In this document: positions 41,509-50,539 of the stretch, in pieces | Layout of the letters: each line of letters opens with the position of its first letter | Position numbering within the stretch: position 1 is the stretch's first letter | Assembly: GCA_964545715.1 (NCBI GenBank) | Contig: CAZJHX010000021.1 | Coordinates: 1 to 64,000, forward strand | DNA length: 64,000 bases | Origin: CAZJHX01 sp964545715 | GTDB lineage: Bacteria; Myxococcota_A; UBA9042; GCA-2863065 | Direction: 5' to 3' | Translations under genes and position numbers: made by a program | Notes under the pieces: model-generated | What the model saw: the letters and a program-made list of their open reading frames with translations, nothing else | Database searches by the model: none | Told to the model about the DNA's origin: nothing

Positions 41509-43808
41509 CTCGCCGCAGGATCCCAGCCGGTCTCGTAGGACTTCGCCAGGCCGTCCCAGGGTGGCTCCGGACTGTCTTTGAGCTTGTAGAAGCCGCCGCA
41601 GAAGACCTTGTGTGGACAGCCGTGGCACTTGGGCTCGTAGGCGCGTCGCTCTCGCAGATAGTCGGCCAGGTTCACCTGCTCGTTGTTGGTAAACACCATG
41701 TGGCGCTGCACCTTCATCAGGTCGCCGGTCACGAACTCCTCATAGCCCGGCAGCAGGCAGTACGGCGAGTTGATCACCTGCAGCTTCATGCGGTCGCGCC
41801 ACGCGTCGATGACCGCCGGCACCGCCTCCTGGACAGCCGCCTCCCCGGGATCCAGCACCGTCGTACAGCGCCCGAACGGCGTCAGCAGCTGCATGTTCAG
41901 CCAGCGCAGCCCCAGGTCCCAGGCCAGCTGTGCGGTGGCCTGCAGGTAGGCGACGTTTGAGCGCGTCACCGTCACGTTCATGCCCAGCTCAACGCTGTCG
42001 GGCGCCAGCCTCACACAATTGCGAATACCGTTCACAGTTTGTTCAAAGGCCTCGGGCACGCCGACGTTGCGGGCGTGCAGCTTCTCGTTGTGGCCGTGCA
42101 CCGAGAACAGCAGGCTCGTCAGCCCCGAGTTGACCAGGCGCTGCGCATAGCCCTCGTAGGCACACATGCGGCCGTTGCTGGTGACGTGGACCGACTGGTA
42201 GCCCAGCTTTTTGGCCGCGCGCACCACGTTGACCAGGTGCGGATACAGGGTGGGCTCGCCGCCGTCGAAGTCCACTTCAGTCAGGCCTTTAGCGCGGTAC
42301 TTGGCCAGGATCTCCAGCTGGTCCCGATACTCGCCGTCGTCCTGCCCGCGGTTGCCCACGGCGCAGAAGCTGCAGCGGTTGTTGCAGCGATAGGTCAGGT
42401 TGACGATCACCTTGGTCGGCTCGCGTCCGGCCGCAAGGCGCTGTTGAAACGTCCAGGCAAAGCGTCGAAGTATGTCGGGATCGAAGCCGTCGCCCGAGGT
42501 GCTTGGCGTGTGCTGAAACAGCGGCGAAAAGTCCGGCACGTCCACGCCGGCTGCCGCGGCGGCAAGCTGAGTGCCGGGCAGCGGGGTGGCAAACTGGACA
42601 GCCGGCCAGGCGCCGTACTCCTGGTACAGGTGCAGCGCCCACTCCAGCGTGGCGTTGATCTCGACGGCCGTCTCGCCGGGCATGCCGATGATGAAGTGCA
42701 CCAGCGTGGGGATCCCAAGCGATGTGGCGCGCGCGACGGTGGCCTCCAGCGCGGCCAGGTCCAGCCGCTTGCCAACGACCTCGTCGATGACGCGCTGCAC
42801 CCCGCTCTCGGCGGACACGCTGAGCAGCTGCACGCGGCCGGCCATCTGCTGCAGCTGAGACGCGGTCAGCCGATCGGCGCGCATGCCGTTGGGAAAGTCG
42901 TATGCGATCGAGCGTGGCGTCAGCGCGGCCAGCAGCGCGTCGAAGTGGTCCGCCTCCACGTTGACCATCTCGTCCAGTACGGACACCCGGGTTGCGCCGT
43001 GGGTATCGACGACATGGGCGATCAGGGCCTCCACTCGCGCCGGGCTGAGCCGCCGCTGAATCTTGGGCGCTCCCGCGGCCAGTCCCGGATTGGACGAGCA
43101 GTGGGCGCAGCGATACGGACAGCCGCGGCTGGTGATGACCGGCAGCGTCCGACCGTCGAAGGCGAAGCTGTGCGCTCCGCGTCCGAGCGCTGCGCCCAAC
43201 AGCGAGAGAAAGCGGTCGCGGGCGTCCAGATCTACCTGGTCCCAAGCAGGCGCAGGCAAGTCGTCCAGGCGGGCGACGTCCGGCGCGTTGACCACTCGCT
43301 GTGGAGCACGCCCGTCGGCGCAGAGGGCGGCGCAGAGGTCCGGCAGAGCCCCCTCGGCCTGATAACGCAGAAGCACGTCCGCCTCGGGATACTCGGCCGC
43401 GATCGCGTCACCGGGCGCGTCCACGTAATGCTGGCCGCTCTGGTAGAGGTCCGCCAAAACGATGGGCGTGTCCGGCCGGGCACGGCGCAGCGCCGCCAGC
43501 AGCTCGCCCAGCAGCGGATCCCGAGCCGGCGGCCGGTGAAATGGCGTGTAGTGCACGATCAGGACGTCCGCCTCGCCGACCGCCGCGATTACATCCGCAG
43601 TGGGCGCACCCAGCGTCAGGGTCGCGTCGTTGTGAGACTCCACACCGCTGCCGGCCAGCGCAAACGCGTCCACTGCGACGGTTTCAAACCCGGCCGCCCG
43701 CAGCACGGCCACCGCCTGCACGACGGCGAGATCGCAGTGATAGGGATAGTCCACAAAGTCCCGACTCACCCGCAGCGGCGGCTGAATGACGGTGACCCGG
43801 CCTCTCAA
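41505..43808 (-). CDS. Two-domain radical SAM fusion: B12-type plus SPASM-type
   Basis: The 767-residue protein begins at a TTG overlapping the HxsB stop (TTGA). Residues 1-215 form a cobalamin-binding-type Rossmann region (VVQAVAVLRAAGFETVAVDA). Radical SAM core 1 has C230, C234 and C237 (TSRGCPYRCAHC) and FIIGMPGET. Core 2 has C475, C479 and C482 (YRCNNRCSFC), GGEPT at 516-520, VTSNGRMCAYEG, LLFSVHGHNEKLHARNVGVP and a terminal CHGCPHKVFCGGF. It thus joins the two radical SAM classes that elsewhere in this island are separate genes (25832 and 27487). Coupling to HxsB argues for a role in maturing the His-Xaa-Ser peptide. Confidence 0.85.
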   Translation of the reverse strand: MRGRVTVIQPPLRVSRDFVDYPYHCDLAVVQAVAVLRAAGFETVAVDAFALAGSGVESHNDATLTLGAPTADVIAAVGEADVLIVHYTPFHRPPARDPLLGELLAALRRARPDTPIVLADLYQSGQHYVDAPGDAIAAEYPEADVLLRYQAEGALPDLCAALCADGRAPQRVVNAPDVARLDDLPAPAWDQVDLDARDRFLSLLGAALGRGAHSFAFDGRTLPVITSRGCPYRCAHCSSNPGLAAGAPKIQRRLSPARVEALIAHVVDTHGATRVSVLDEMVNVEADHFDALLAALTPRSIAYDFPNGMRADRLTASQLQQMAGRVQLLSVSAESGVQRVIDEVVGKRLDLAALEATVARATSLGIPTLVHFIIGMPGETAVEINATLEWALHLYQEYGAWPAVQFATPLPGTQLAAAAAGVDVPDFSPLFQHTPSTSGDGFDPDILRRFAWTFQQRLAAGREPTKVIVNLTYRCNNRCSFCAVGNRGQDDGEYRDQLEILAKYRAKGLTEVDFDGGEPTLYPHLVNVVRAAKKLGYQSVHVTSNGRMCAYEGYAQRLVNSGLTSLLFSVHGHNEKLHARNVGVPEAFEQTVNGIRNCVRLAPDSVELGMNVTVTRSNVAYLQATAQLAWDLGLRWLNMQLLTPFGRCTTVLDPGEAAVQEAVPAVIDAWRDRMKLQVINSPYCLLPGYEEFVTGDLMKVQRHMVFTNNEQVNLADYLRERRAYEPKCHGCPHKVFCGGFYKLKDSPEPPWDGLAKSYETGWDPAAS

Positions 43809-45316
43809 TCGGTCATCAAGAAGTGCTCGAGCCGGCGGTTGGTCGCCCAGCGCTCAAACATGGCCAGCTCGTCCGCATCCGCGTTGTCCAGCCGTCCGGC
43901 CAGATAGTCGAAGATGCCGATGTGCTTCTCGCACCAACTGGAGCTGGGGATGCGGCCGTGAATGCTGCCCTGGGTCGCGTAGTTGTACGGCGGGCACACC
44001 CCGCAATAGGGGTTGTACGCACACGACGCACAGCCGGGCAGCGCCTCAACGGTGCTGGCGGTCACCAGAGCGCGCACCCGCGGTCCGCTCATGATCTCGT
44101 CGTAGGTGTTCTCACGCACGTCGCCCAGGTGAAAGGCGTCATCTCCGGACGCGCCGACCATGCGGCCCTCGTCGCAGCTGTAGACCCGCCCGCTGGGGTG
44201 ATAGGCCAGCTGCCCGATCGCCGCGCCGCCGGGCGATCGCAGGTCCAGATAGTTGGGGTCGTCGCCGCTCAGCAGCTTGGACATGATCAGCGACGCAAGC
44301 CGCTCCATGACCTGCACGCCCCGCTTGTTCAGCTCGATCATGTAGTCCACTGCGGTCTTGTAGAACGCCAAGAACTCAGACATCGGATACCCCAGCTTGC
44401 CCGACGTCACCGCGGCCAACCCGAACGGGTCCAGGTTGCGCAAAAAGACCGCCCTGCAGCCCATGGCCACATAGGTGTCCACGATCTCCTTGGGATACGG
44501 CAGCGCATGCCGTGTGATCGTAGGCAGCGCCTCGGTCCGATACAGCTCCGGGTCCAGCCCCAACTCGCCGTAACGCTCGTTGATCCGCTTTACCCAACGC
44601 GTCGCGTTCTGCCACGACCCGCCCTCGATCGAGGAGATCCGCACCTTGTCGTGCACCGCCTGCGGACCATCGATGCTTGTGCAGATCTGCACCCGGTTCG
44701 CCAGCAGAAAGTCGAGCTTCTCCTCGCTCATGAACGTCATGTTCGTGACCAGCGTAAACGCCAGATCCTTGCCCAGCCGCTCATTCTGCCGCCGCGCGTA
44801 CTCCACGGTGTGGCAAAGCACCGGCCAGCTGGCCAGAGGCTCCCCACCCTGAAACTCGATCGTCAGCCCGGGGTTGCTGGTCTGCAGCGCAAAATCAACG
44901 CACTTCTCAGCCGTCTCCACCGACATATCCGTGTCGGTGCGCCCCATCCCAACCACCGAAGCGTGGCAGTACTGACACCCGTGATCACACCGCTCGGTCA
45001 GCACAAACGCGTGCAGGTTGGGCCCGGCAAACGTGTGACGCCGCCGCGACCAATACCGCCGCCGATACTCCGCGACAGCCATCTCGCCGGCCACGAAGCC
45101 CTTCTCGGCCAGCTCTTGAAACCGCGCGCCATCGGTGGGCAGCGCGCCGCTCAAGAAGTCCTTGAACTCCGCGTCCCCCAGAATCACCCACTCGGCCAAA
45201 TCGTTGCTGACAAACCAAGACGGACCGACCTTGCGAAACCGCACGGGGTGCAGCCGGTCGGGCTTCAGGGTGTCCAAGCTCAGCGCCGACTCACCCATCG
45301 GAAGGGGCTCACTCAT
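43805..45316 (-). CDS. hxsB: HxsB-like radical SAM/SPASM maturase of the His-Xaa-Ser system
   Basis: The 503-residue protein matches the HxsB family in length and pattern. An N-terminal domain (residues 20-100: FRKVGPSWFVSNDLAEW, LSGALPTDG...LAEKGF) is followed by C110, C114 and C117 (TERCDHGCQYCHAS) and an anaerobic-sulfatase-maturase-like core (IEFQGGEPLASWP, STDGPQ-like CTSIDGPQAVHD). The SPASM region is NYLDLRSPGGAAIGQLAYH, then YSCDEGRM and CASCAYNPYCGVCPPYNY. These last blocks are the ones I associate with HxsB. It presumably modifies the HGS repeats through a SAM radical and auxiliary clusters. TGGTATGGT lies six bases before the ATG, suggesting a leaderless message. It lies about 9 kb from the peptide gene. 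Confidence 0.82.
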   Translation of the reverse strand: MSEPLPMGESALSLDTLKPDRLHPVRFRKVGPSWFVSNDLAEWVILGDAEFKDFLSGALPTDGARFQELAEKGFVAGEMAVAEYRRRYWSRRRHTFAGPNLHAFVLTERCDHGCQYCHASVVGMGRTDTDMSVETAEKCVDFALQTSNPGLTIEFQGGEPLASWPVLCHTVEYARRQNERLGKDLAFTLVTNMTFMSEEKLDFLLANRVQICTSIDGPQAVHDKVRISSIEGGSWQNATRWVKRINERYGELGLDPELYRTEALPTITRHALPYPKEIVDTYVAMGCRAVFLRNLDPFGLAAVTSGKLGYPMSEFLAFYKTAVDYMIELNKRGVQVMERLASLIMSKLLSGDDPNYLDLRSPGGAAIGQLAYHPSGRVYSCDEGRMVGASGDDAFHLGDVRENTYDEIMSGPRVRALVTASTVEALPGCASCAYNPYCGVCPPYNYATQGSIHGRIPSSSWCEKHIGIFDYLAGRLDNADADELAMFERWATNRRLEHFLMTD

Positions 45317-45322
45317 CGCGCC

Positions 45323-45331
45323 ACCATACCA
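45323..45331 (-). promoter_or_regulatory. Putative extended -10 element (TGGTATGGT) of hxsB
   Basis: On the minus strand TGG-TATGGT ends six bases before the ATG at 45316. No ribosome site is visible, so transcription probably starts at the start codon. Confidence 0.5.
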
Positions 45332-45363
45332 GACCACCGACCCGAATCATCCCACATCAACCT

Positions 45364-45457
45364 CGCCACTAATCGCCTGGATGCGACATCCACCGCCCCA
45401 ATGGCGCGATACCTCGCCACTGCGAGCCAGATTGGTGCGTCCAGCGGCTTAGTGGCG
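45364..45457. repeat. Imperfect long inverted repeat between lipoprotein stop and hxsB
   Basis: CGCCACTAA (45364-45372) pairs exactly with TTAGTGGCG (45449-45457). The complementarity continues imperfectly inward (TGGATGC with GCGTCCA). The right arm lies two bases beyond the stop of the lipoprotein gene at 45460. It may act as a terminator or structured element, or be a small miniature-repeat insertion. Confidence 0.5.
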
Positions 45458-45459
45458 CG

Positions 45460-47418
45460 TTACTGGTCCACGCCCGTGATGACGGCGTCTATGAATTTCA
45501 GCTGGAAACCTATCGAGGCGGCGTCTTTGTTGCCGTCTCCGTCGGTGTCGATGTCGTACTCCAGGAGGCTGGTCAACAGCGACTTGAGGAGGTCCTTGGG
45601 TATGGGGAGGCCGTCTTCGTCCAGGCTGTCGATGGCCGCAAGCAGGGCGTCTTGGCGGATGGCGCCTCCCATGGCGCCGGTCAGGCCCGTGACGTAGGGG
45701 CCCGCCTTGGTGACCTGGGCCTCCACGCGGACGTCGAAGATCGCCAGATCGAGGACAACGCCGTCCTGGACCGGGAGTTCGAAGGGCAGGGTCACGCCCT
45801 TGCCACCGCAGGAGAGCTTGTTGCCGGTGAGCGTGCAGGGGACCTTGAACTTCGGCTTGCAGGTGTCTGGGTCGAGACCGCCGTCCTCGATCCAGTAGTC
45901 GCAGGTCTCGGCCATGTAGTTGCAGTCTTCGTCCGCTGGGTCGGGCTGGCCTTGGTGCAGGGCCATGGTGAAGGTGCCGCTCTTGTCGACCGGCATGTCG
46001 AAGATGAGCATCACGTCGCCGTCATCGACCTCGCCCTGGAGCGCCTCGTTGGTCAGCGAGCCGAGCACGCCGAAGGCGTTGTCGATGCCGCCGGAGCAGT
46101 TGCCCTTGGGCGCGCAGGTGTCGAGATCCTGGTCAACATTGAGGCCGTGGCCGGCCGAGCCGCTGGTGCCCAGCAGATACGTGGTGGCCTTGACCGGATC
46201 GGTGTTCAGATCCGGGTCGCAGCCGCAGCTGGAGTCGTCGCCCACGCACTTGCCGCTGGTGCACAGGTCGCCTGTCGTGCAGTCGATGGAGTCATTGCAC
46301 GGCACACCCGAGATCGCGGTAGCTGTGCACCCCAGCAGGCTGTCGCACACGTCCTGAGTGCACGGATCGCCGTCGTCGCAGGGCACCGTCTTACCGACGC
46401 ACTGACCCTTATCGCACAGGTCCTGAATCGTGCAGCTGTTGCCGTCATCGCAGTTCTTGGTGTTCTGCGTCGACGCGCAGTCCAGCGTCTGTGGGTCGCA
46501 CAGGTCGTCGGTGCAGGCGTTGCCGTCGTCGCAGACCGAGTCCAGGCCGGTGCAGCACGGGCTCTGCGTGGGCAGGTGCACGCAGCCGACCAGGGCGTTG
46601 CAGGTGTCGATGCTGCACGGGTTGTCGTCGTCGCACTTCGTCATCGGCCCGTTGAGGCACTTGCCGCCAAAGCACTGATCAGCCGTGGTGCAGGCGTCAC
46701 CGTCGTCGCACGGCAGCCCATCTTGCAGCTTGTGCACGCAGCCGCTGTCGGGGTCGCACAGATCCAGTGTGCAGCCGTCGCCGTCATCGCAGTCCGGCGG
46801 CGAGCCCAGGCAGCCACCCAACAGGCACTGGGCATCCAGCACACACGGGTTGTCGGTGGTGCACGGCACGCCATCCGGACCCGGTGACGCCACGCACCCG
46901 ATCGCCGGATTGCACGAGTCGACCGAGCACGGGTTGTGGTCGTCGCACGGCTTCTCGTCGCCCACGCACGCCCCCGCCTGGCACGCGAAGCTCTCCAAAC
47001 AGACGTCGTCGGCGCACTGCTCGCCGTCAGCGCGAATCGACCACTGCGTCGGGGTTGCCGGATCACACGCGGCGCACGGGTTGTGAGGCGCGATCTCCCC
47101 CGCCTTTCGGCACACGTGATTGATCAGGCAAAAGCCCTCCGCCACGGTCCACACACACACCTCGCCGGGCATCGTGCACGTGTCCACGGTGAAGATCAGA
47201 TAGTACTCCCAGTTGATCCACGGCTTGCATTGCGTCCCGGGAGGTCCATCGTCGGGCGTGAACGACGTGTCGGGCACCGGCGGCACCCACACCTCTTTCT
47301 CGACTGCGACGTCGGGCACGTCCTCGACCGGCAGCGGCGGCTCACCCGGTTCGGGATCCGCCCCACACGCCAACAACAACACGGCAACCCATGCCGCCGG
47401 CCACCGCATGCACATCAT
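45460..47418 (-). CDS. Cys-rich repeat lipoprotein
   Basis: The 652-residue protein has a signal and lipobox (AAWVAVLLLACGADP) and a short Pro/Asp/Val linker. About nine repeats follow of the type CDDGDxCTxDxCDPxxGC (for example CDDGDGCTLDLCDPDSGC), each with six or so Cys. The last 220 residues form a Cys-poor beta domain (ALQGEVDDGDVMLIFDMPVD) also seen in outline in the next gene. ATG choice: three ATGs lie close together (47418, 47415, 47409). It starts directly after the stop of the 1013-residue relative, so the two are one operon. Disulfide-rich surface protein; function unknown. Confidence 0.8.
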   Translation of the reverse strand: MMCMRWPAAWVAVLLLACGADPEPGEPPLPVEDVPDVAVEKEVWVPPVPDTSFTPDDGPPGTQCKPWINWEYYLIFTVDTCTMPGEVCVWTVAEGFCLINHVCRKAGEIAPHNPCAACDPATPTQWSIRADGEQCADDVCLESFACQAGACVGDEKPCDDHNPCSVDSCNPAIGCVASPGPDGVPCTTDNPCVLDAQCLLGGCLGSPPDCDDGDGCTLDLCDPDSGCVHKLQDGLPCDDGDACTTADQCFGGKCLNGPMTKCDDDNPCSIDTCNALVGCVHLPTQSPCCTGLDSVCDDGNACTDDLCDPQTLDCASTQNTKNCDDGNSCTIQDLCDKGQCVGKTVPCDDGDPCTQDVCDSLLGCTATAISGVPCNDSIDCTTGDLCTSGKCVGDDSSCGCDPDLNTDPVKATTYLLGTSGSAGHGLNVDQDLDTCAPKGNCSGGIDNAFGVLGSLTNEALQGEVDDGDVMLIFDMPVDKSGTFTMALHQGQPDPADEDCNYMAETCDYWIEDGGLDPDTCKPKFKVPCTLTGNKLSCGGKGVTLPFELPVQDGVVLDLAIFDVRVEAQVTKAGPYVTGLTGAMGGAIRQDALLAAIDSLDEDGLPIPKDLLKSLLTSLLEYDIDTDGDGNKDAASIGFQLKFIDAVITGVDQ

Positions 47419-50400
47419 CTACTTCAGGTCGCCCCCGACCACGGTGTTGCCGCCCATGCGCTCCACGGTCTCGGGCACGATCGTCAGGGTCACGCCCTCT
47501 GAGAACTCCATCGCCGGCAGCGGGATCCCGCCCAGCGCACCGCCGTCCAGCCCGCTCAGCAACGACGGCACCAGGCTGCCGTTGACCATGTCCGCAACCA
47601 GCCCCTCGGAGCCGATCAGATCGTCCTGAAGCACCGTGATCTCGCTGTCCAGCGTCTTGATTTTGGTAAAGCCCAAGCCCAGCTCGCCGTCGAGCAGCGC
47701 AAACTCGAAGCCCGCCGTAAACGAGATGTACATCTCGATCGTCAGCGGCGTCCCCAACAACACCAGGTCCGCGATGACGCGCATGTCGCCGATATGCACA
47801 TCCAGGTCGCCTATCTCGCAGTCACTCAGCGTCGGCGCCGACATCCCGCTCAGCGACACCGCCAAATCGGTGATCCCATACGCCGTCAGATCCGCATCGG
47901 CCAGCATGTCCGCCGGCACGTCAAACTCCAGCAGCCCGCCATTCCACGCCGCATACAGCAGCTCGTTGATCATGTCGTCGCTCAGCACCAACTCAAACGG
48001 GCTGGCTTTGGGCACCACCAGCACCTGCTCCGCCGCGTTGCAGCCCACCCGCGCCAGCGCCCCCAGCTTGTCGTACGGCGTGACCTTGGGCGAGTAGGCC
48101 CCCGTCCGCAGCCGAATGGCCCCGCCCGTCGCATCAAACTGCACAGACGAGAAGTCGGTCTTCATCTCGACCGGCACCGACCCGCCCGCCGGATCGAAGC
48201 TCGGCATGTCAAAGCTGCTCTCAAACGCCAGCGCCCCCAGCCCGTCCTCCAGCGCCGGCTCGATCTGCTCGGCAACCGTGCCCTCCAGGTCCTTCTCCAG
48301 GTCCCCGATCAAGTCGTCCACCACGCTGTCGATGACGGGGTCGATGATGAAGCCGATCACCCCGTCGATATCCACGTCCGCCCCGGACACGCTGACCGCG
48401 ACGTTGGTGACATCCGCCTTCAGCTGGTGGTTCTCCACGAAGAGGTGCACATCCGCGTTGGCCACGACCGCGCTGACCTTCATGTCGCCGTCAAAGTCCG
48501 GGCAGAAGTCGATGCACGCCCCGAAGATGCACTCCTCACACTTGCCCGGTGCGTCCACCTTGGCCTTGATGTTGGTGATGGCCACCGTCATCTTCAGCCC
48601 GCCCACCTTGGACGACATCGTCAGCGTCGGCGCGCTGTGCGTCAGGTTCTTGATGTACACCTTGTAGCCGCTGCCGCTAAAGACCGGGTTGGCGATCGAG
48701 TCGCCGATGTTCAGCACGCTCAACAGCCCGCCCAGGGCCTGCGCCAGCTGCTGCAGCACCGCGTTGGACAGCCAGATCCCAAGCCCCGGATCGACCATGC
48801 CGCTCTTCGGCTGCTCCAGCACGGGTTTGTGATAGCCGGTCGACCACAAGAACGACTGGACACGCTTTCGCACACTGCCAAACGAGTCCGTGGCGATGAT
48901 CACCAGCGTGTTGCCGCCCACATGCGGGAAGACCGACGCGGCAAACTTGCCGTCGATCAGCTCGACCTCCTCGCCATTGACGGTCACGGTCTCCACCGGC
49001 CCCGCCCCACTCTCCACGGACCCGCTCACCACCACTTTCTGAGCCGCCGCGAGCCCCTGAATCGTCGCCGCCCGCGGCGGATAATCCACCGTGATCTCCG
49101 GCCGGCAATCCGCATGTGCCACCAGGGTCGACCCGCAGCCCGCCTCGGGATCGCAGCTGTCCAGCGTGCAGTCGTTACCGTCGTTGCACACCATCGGCTC
49201 CGCGCCCACACAGTCGCCCTGGATGCACGTGTCCGTCTGCGTGCACACCGAGCCATCCGTGCACGGCGCCGAGTTCAGCTCGTAAAAGCACGCCGTGATC
49301 GGGTCACACAGGTCGTCGGTGCACACATCCCCGTCATCACAGTCCAGCGGCTGGGGTCCGGCCCCGCACACGCTGTCCGCGCACGTGTCACCCAGCGTGC
49401 ACTCGTTGTTGTCGTCGCAGGGGTGCGTGTTGGGCAGGTAGACGTTGCCCTTGCTGGGGAAGCACGCGTCGTCGGTGCACGGGTTGCCGTCGTTGGGGTC
49501 CAGCAGCACCCCCAGGCACGCGCCCTCGGCGCAGGTATCCGACCCCGTGCACGCGCTCTGATCGTCACACGGCGCGGTCGTAAACGTGTACACGCAGCCC
49601 GCCTCGGCGTCACAGGAGAAGGCCGTACATGGGTTGCCGTCTTCGCAGAGGTTGTCCAACGGCACGTATACGCAGGCTTGACCTGTGATGCAGGCGTCCA
49701 CGGTGCACACGTCATCGTCATTGCAATCCCGCTCGGAGCCGCTGCACTGCCCGGCGGTGCACGTGTCCTTTACCGTGCACTCATTGCCGTCTTCGCAGGC
49801 GTCGCCATCGGAAATCGGCGCGCTGACACAGCCCGTCGCGCCGTCACAGGCGTCCACGGTGCACGCGTTGCCGTCGTCGCACGCCAGCGGCGTCGTCCCC
49901 TTGAGACACGCGCCGGCCACGCACGCCGAGCCCAGCCAGCAGACATCCCCGTCATCACAGGGCGCGGTGTTGTGGCTGCTGAAGCACGTGCCGCCCTCCG
50001 GATCGCAGACATCATCAGTGCACACATCCCCGTCGTCGCACACCACCCGGTCAAAGCCCGTGCAGGCCCCGTCCAGACAGCTGTCCGTCAGCGTACACGC
50101 GTCCCCGTCGTCGCACGCGACCGAGTCATCGAAGGTCCAGCCGTCCACCCGCGCCAGCACCAGGCAGACCTCGCACTCGTTGTCAGGGTTCGGGGTCTCG
50201 TTGAAGACGCACTCCCCGTCGATCTCGCACTCATCCGGCGGGCAGGCGCCCGTCGCCAGGTCCGGCTCAGGCCCCAAATCATCCGGCGGCTCGGGCACGT
50301 CCGGCTCATCAGGTCCGGCGTCAGGCTCGGCCGGCACGTCCACTGCCGCGGTGTCGGGCGCAGCCACATCCACCGACGCGCCCGGCTCAGGCGCGTCCCC

Positions 50401-50460
50401 ACACGCGACACATACGGCCGCAAGCGCAAGCAGCACGGCAGCCTTTGTTGGCGGCAACAA
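47419..50460 (-). CDS. Giant Cys-rich repeat lipoprotein
   Basis: The 1013-residue protein starts at a TTG with AAGAGG upstream. It has a signal and lipobox (VLLALAAVCVACGDA), a Pro/Asp/Val/Glu linker of 55 residues, and about thirteen CDDGDxCTxDxCD repeats to residue 455. A segment of Ig-like type follows (ITVDYPPRAATIQGLAAAQK ... VSGSVESG). The last 450 residues form an alpha/beta lipid-binding-looking region without Cys (DMKVSAVVANADVHLFVENH). The repeats are like those of the downstream gene. An antisense open frame of 981 codons covers it and is a composition artefact. Role unknown, likely outer surface. Confidence 0.8.
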   Translation of the reverse strand: MLPPTKAAVLLALAAVCVACGDAPEPGASVDVAAPDTAAVDVPAEPDAGPDEPDVPEPPDDLGPEPDLATGACPPDECEIDGECVFNETPNPDNECEVCLVLARVDGWTFDDSVACDDGDACTLTDSCLDGACTGFDRVVCDDGDVCTDDVCDPEGGTCFSSHNTAPCDDGDVCWLGSACVAGACLKGTTPLACDDGNACTVDACDGATGCVSAPISDGDACEDGNECTVKDTCTAGQCSGSERDCNDDDVCTVDACITGQACVYVPLDNLCEDGNPCTAFSCDAEAGCVYTFTTAPCDDQSACTGSDTCAEGACLGVLLDPNDGNPCTDDACFPSKGNVYLPNTHPCDDNNECTLGDTCADSVCGAGPQPLDCDDGDVCTDDLCDPITACFYELNSAPCTDGSVCTQTDTCIQGDCVGAEPMVCNDGNDCTLDSCDPEAGCGSTLVAHADCRPEITVDYPPRAATIQGLAAAQKVVVSGSVESGAGPVETVTVNGEEVELIDGKFAASVFPHVGGNTLVIIATDSFGSVRKRVQSFLWSTGYHKPVLEQPKSGMVDPGLGIWLSNAVLQQLAQALGGLLSVLNIGDSIANPVFSGSGYKVYIKNLTHSAPTLTMSSKVGGLKMTVAITNIKAKVDAPGKCEECIFGACIDFCPDFDGDMKVSAVVANADVHLFVENHQLKADVTNVAVSVSGADVDIDGVIGFIIDPVIDSVVDDLIGDLEKDLEGTVAEQIEPALEDGLGALAFESSFDMPSFDPAGGSVPVEMKTDFSSVQFDATGGAIRLRTGAYSPKVTPYDKLGALARVGCNAAEQVLVVPKASPFELVLSDDMINELLYAAWNGGLLEFDVPADMLADADLTAYGITDLAVSLSGMSAPTLSDCEIGDLDVHIGDMRVIADLVLLGTPLTIEMYISFTAGFEFALLDGELGLGFTKIKTLDSEITVLQDDLIGSEGLVADMVNGSLVPSLLSGLDGGALGGIPLPAMEFSEGVTLTIVPETVERMGGNTVVGGDLK

Positions 50461-50527
50461 CAGAGCAACACCTCTTCAAGGACCGCGGCAATGCTATCAC
50501 GACGGCCCGGTGGCATTCCTGCAACTC

Positions 50528-50536
50528 TGGTAGCCT
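50528..50536 (+). promoter_or_regulatory. Putative extended -10 element (TGGTAGCCT)
   Basis: TGG-TAGCCT ends three bases before the GTG at 50540. It matches the pattern seen before other genes here; the true start could lie slightly downstream. Confidence 0.35.
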
Positions 50537-50539
50537 CGG

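Noticed and set aside
38902..41628. 908-codon open frame on the minus strand
   Set aside because: Antisense to the FG-GAP lipoprotein, which has signal, lipobox and calcium loops in the sense frame.
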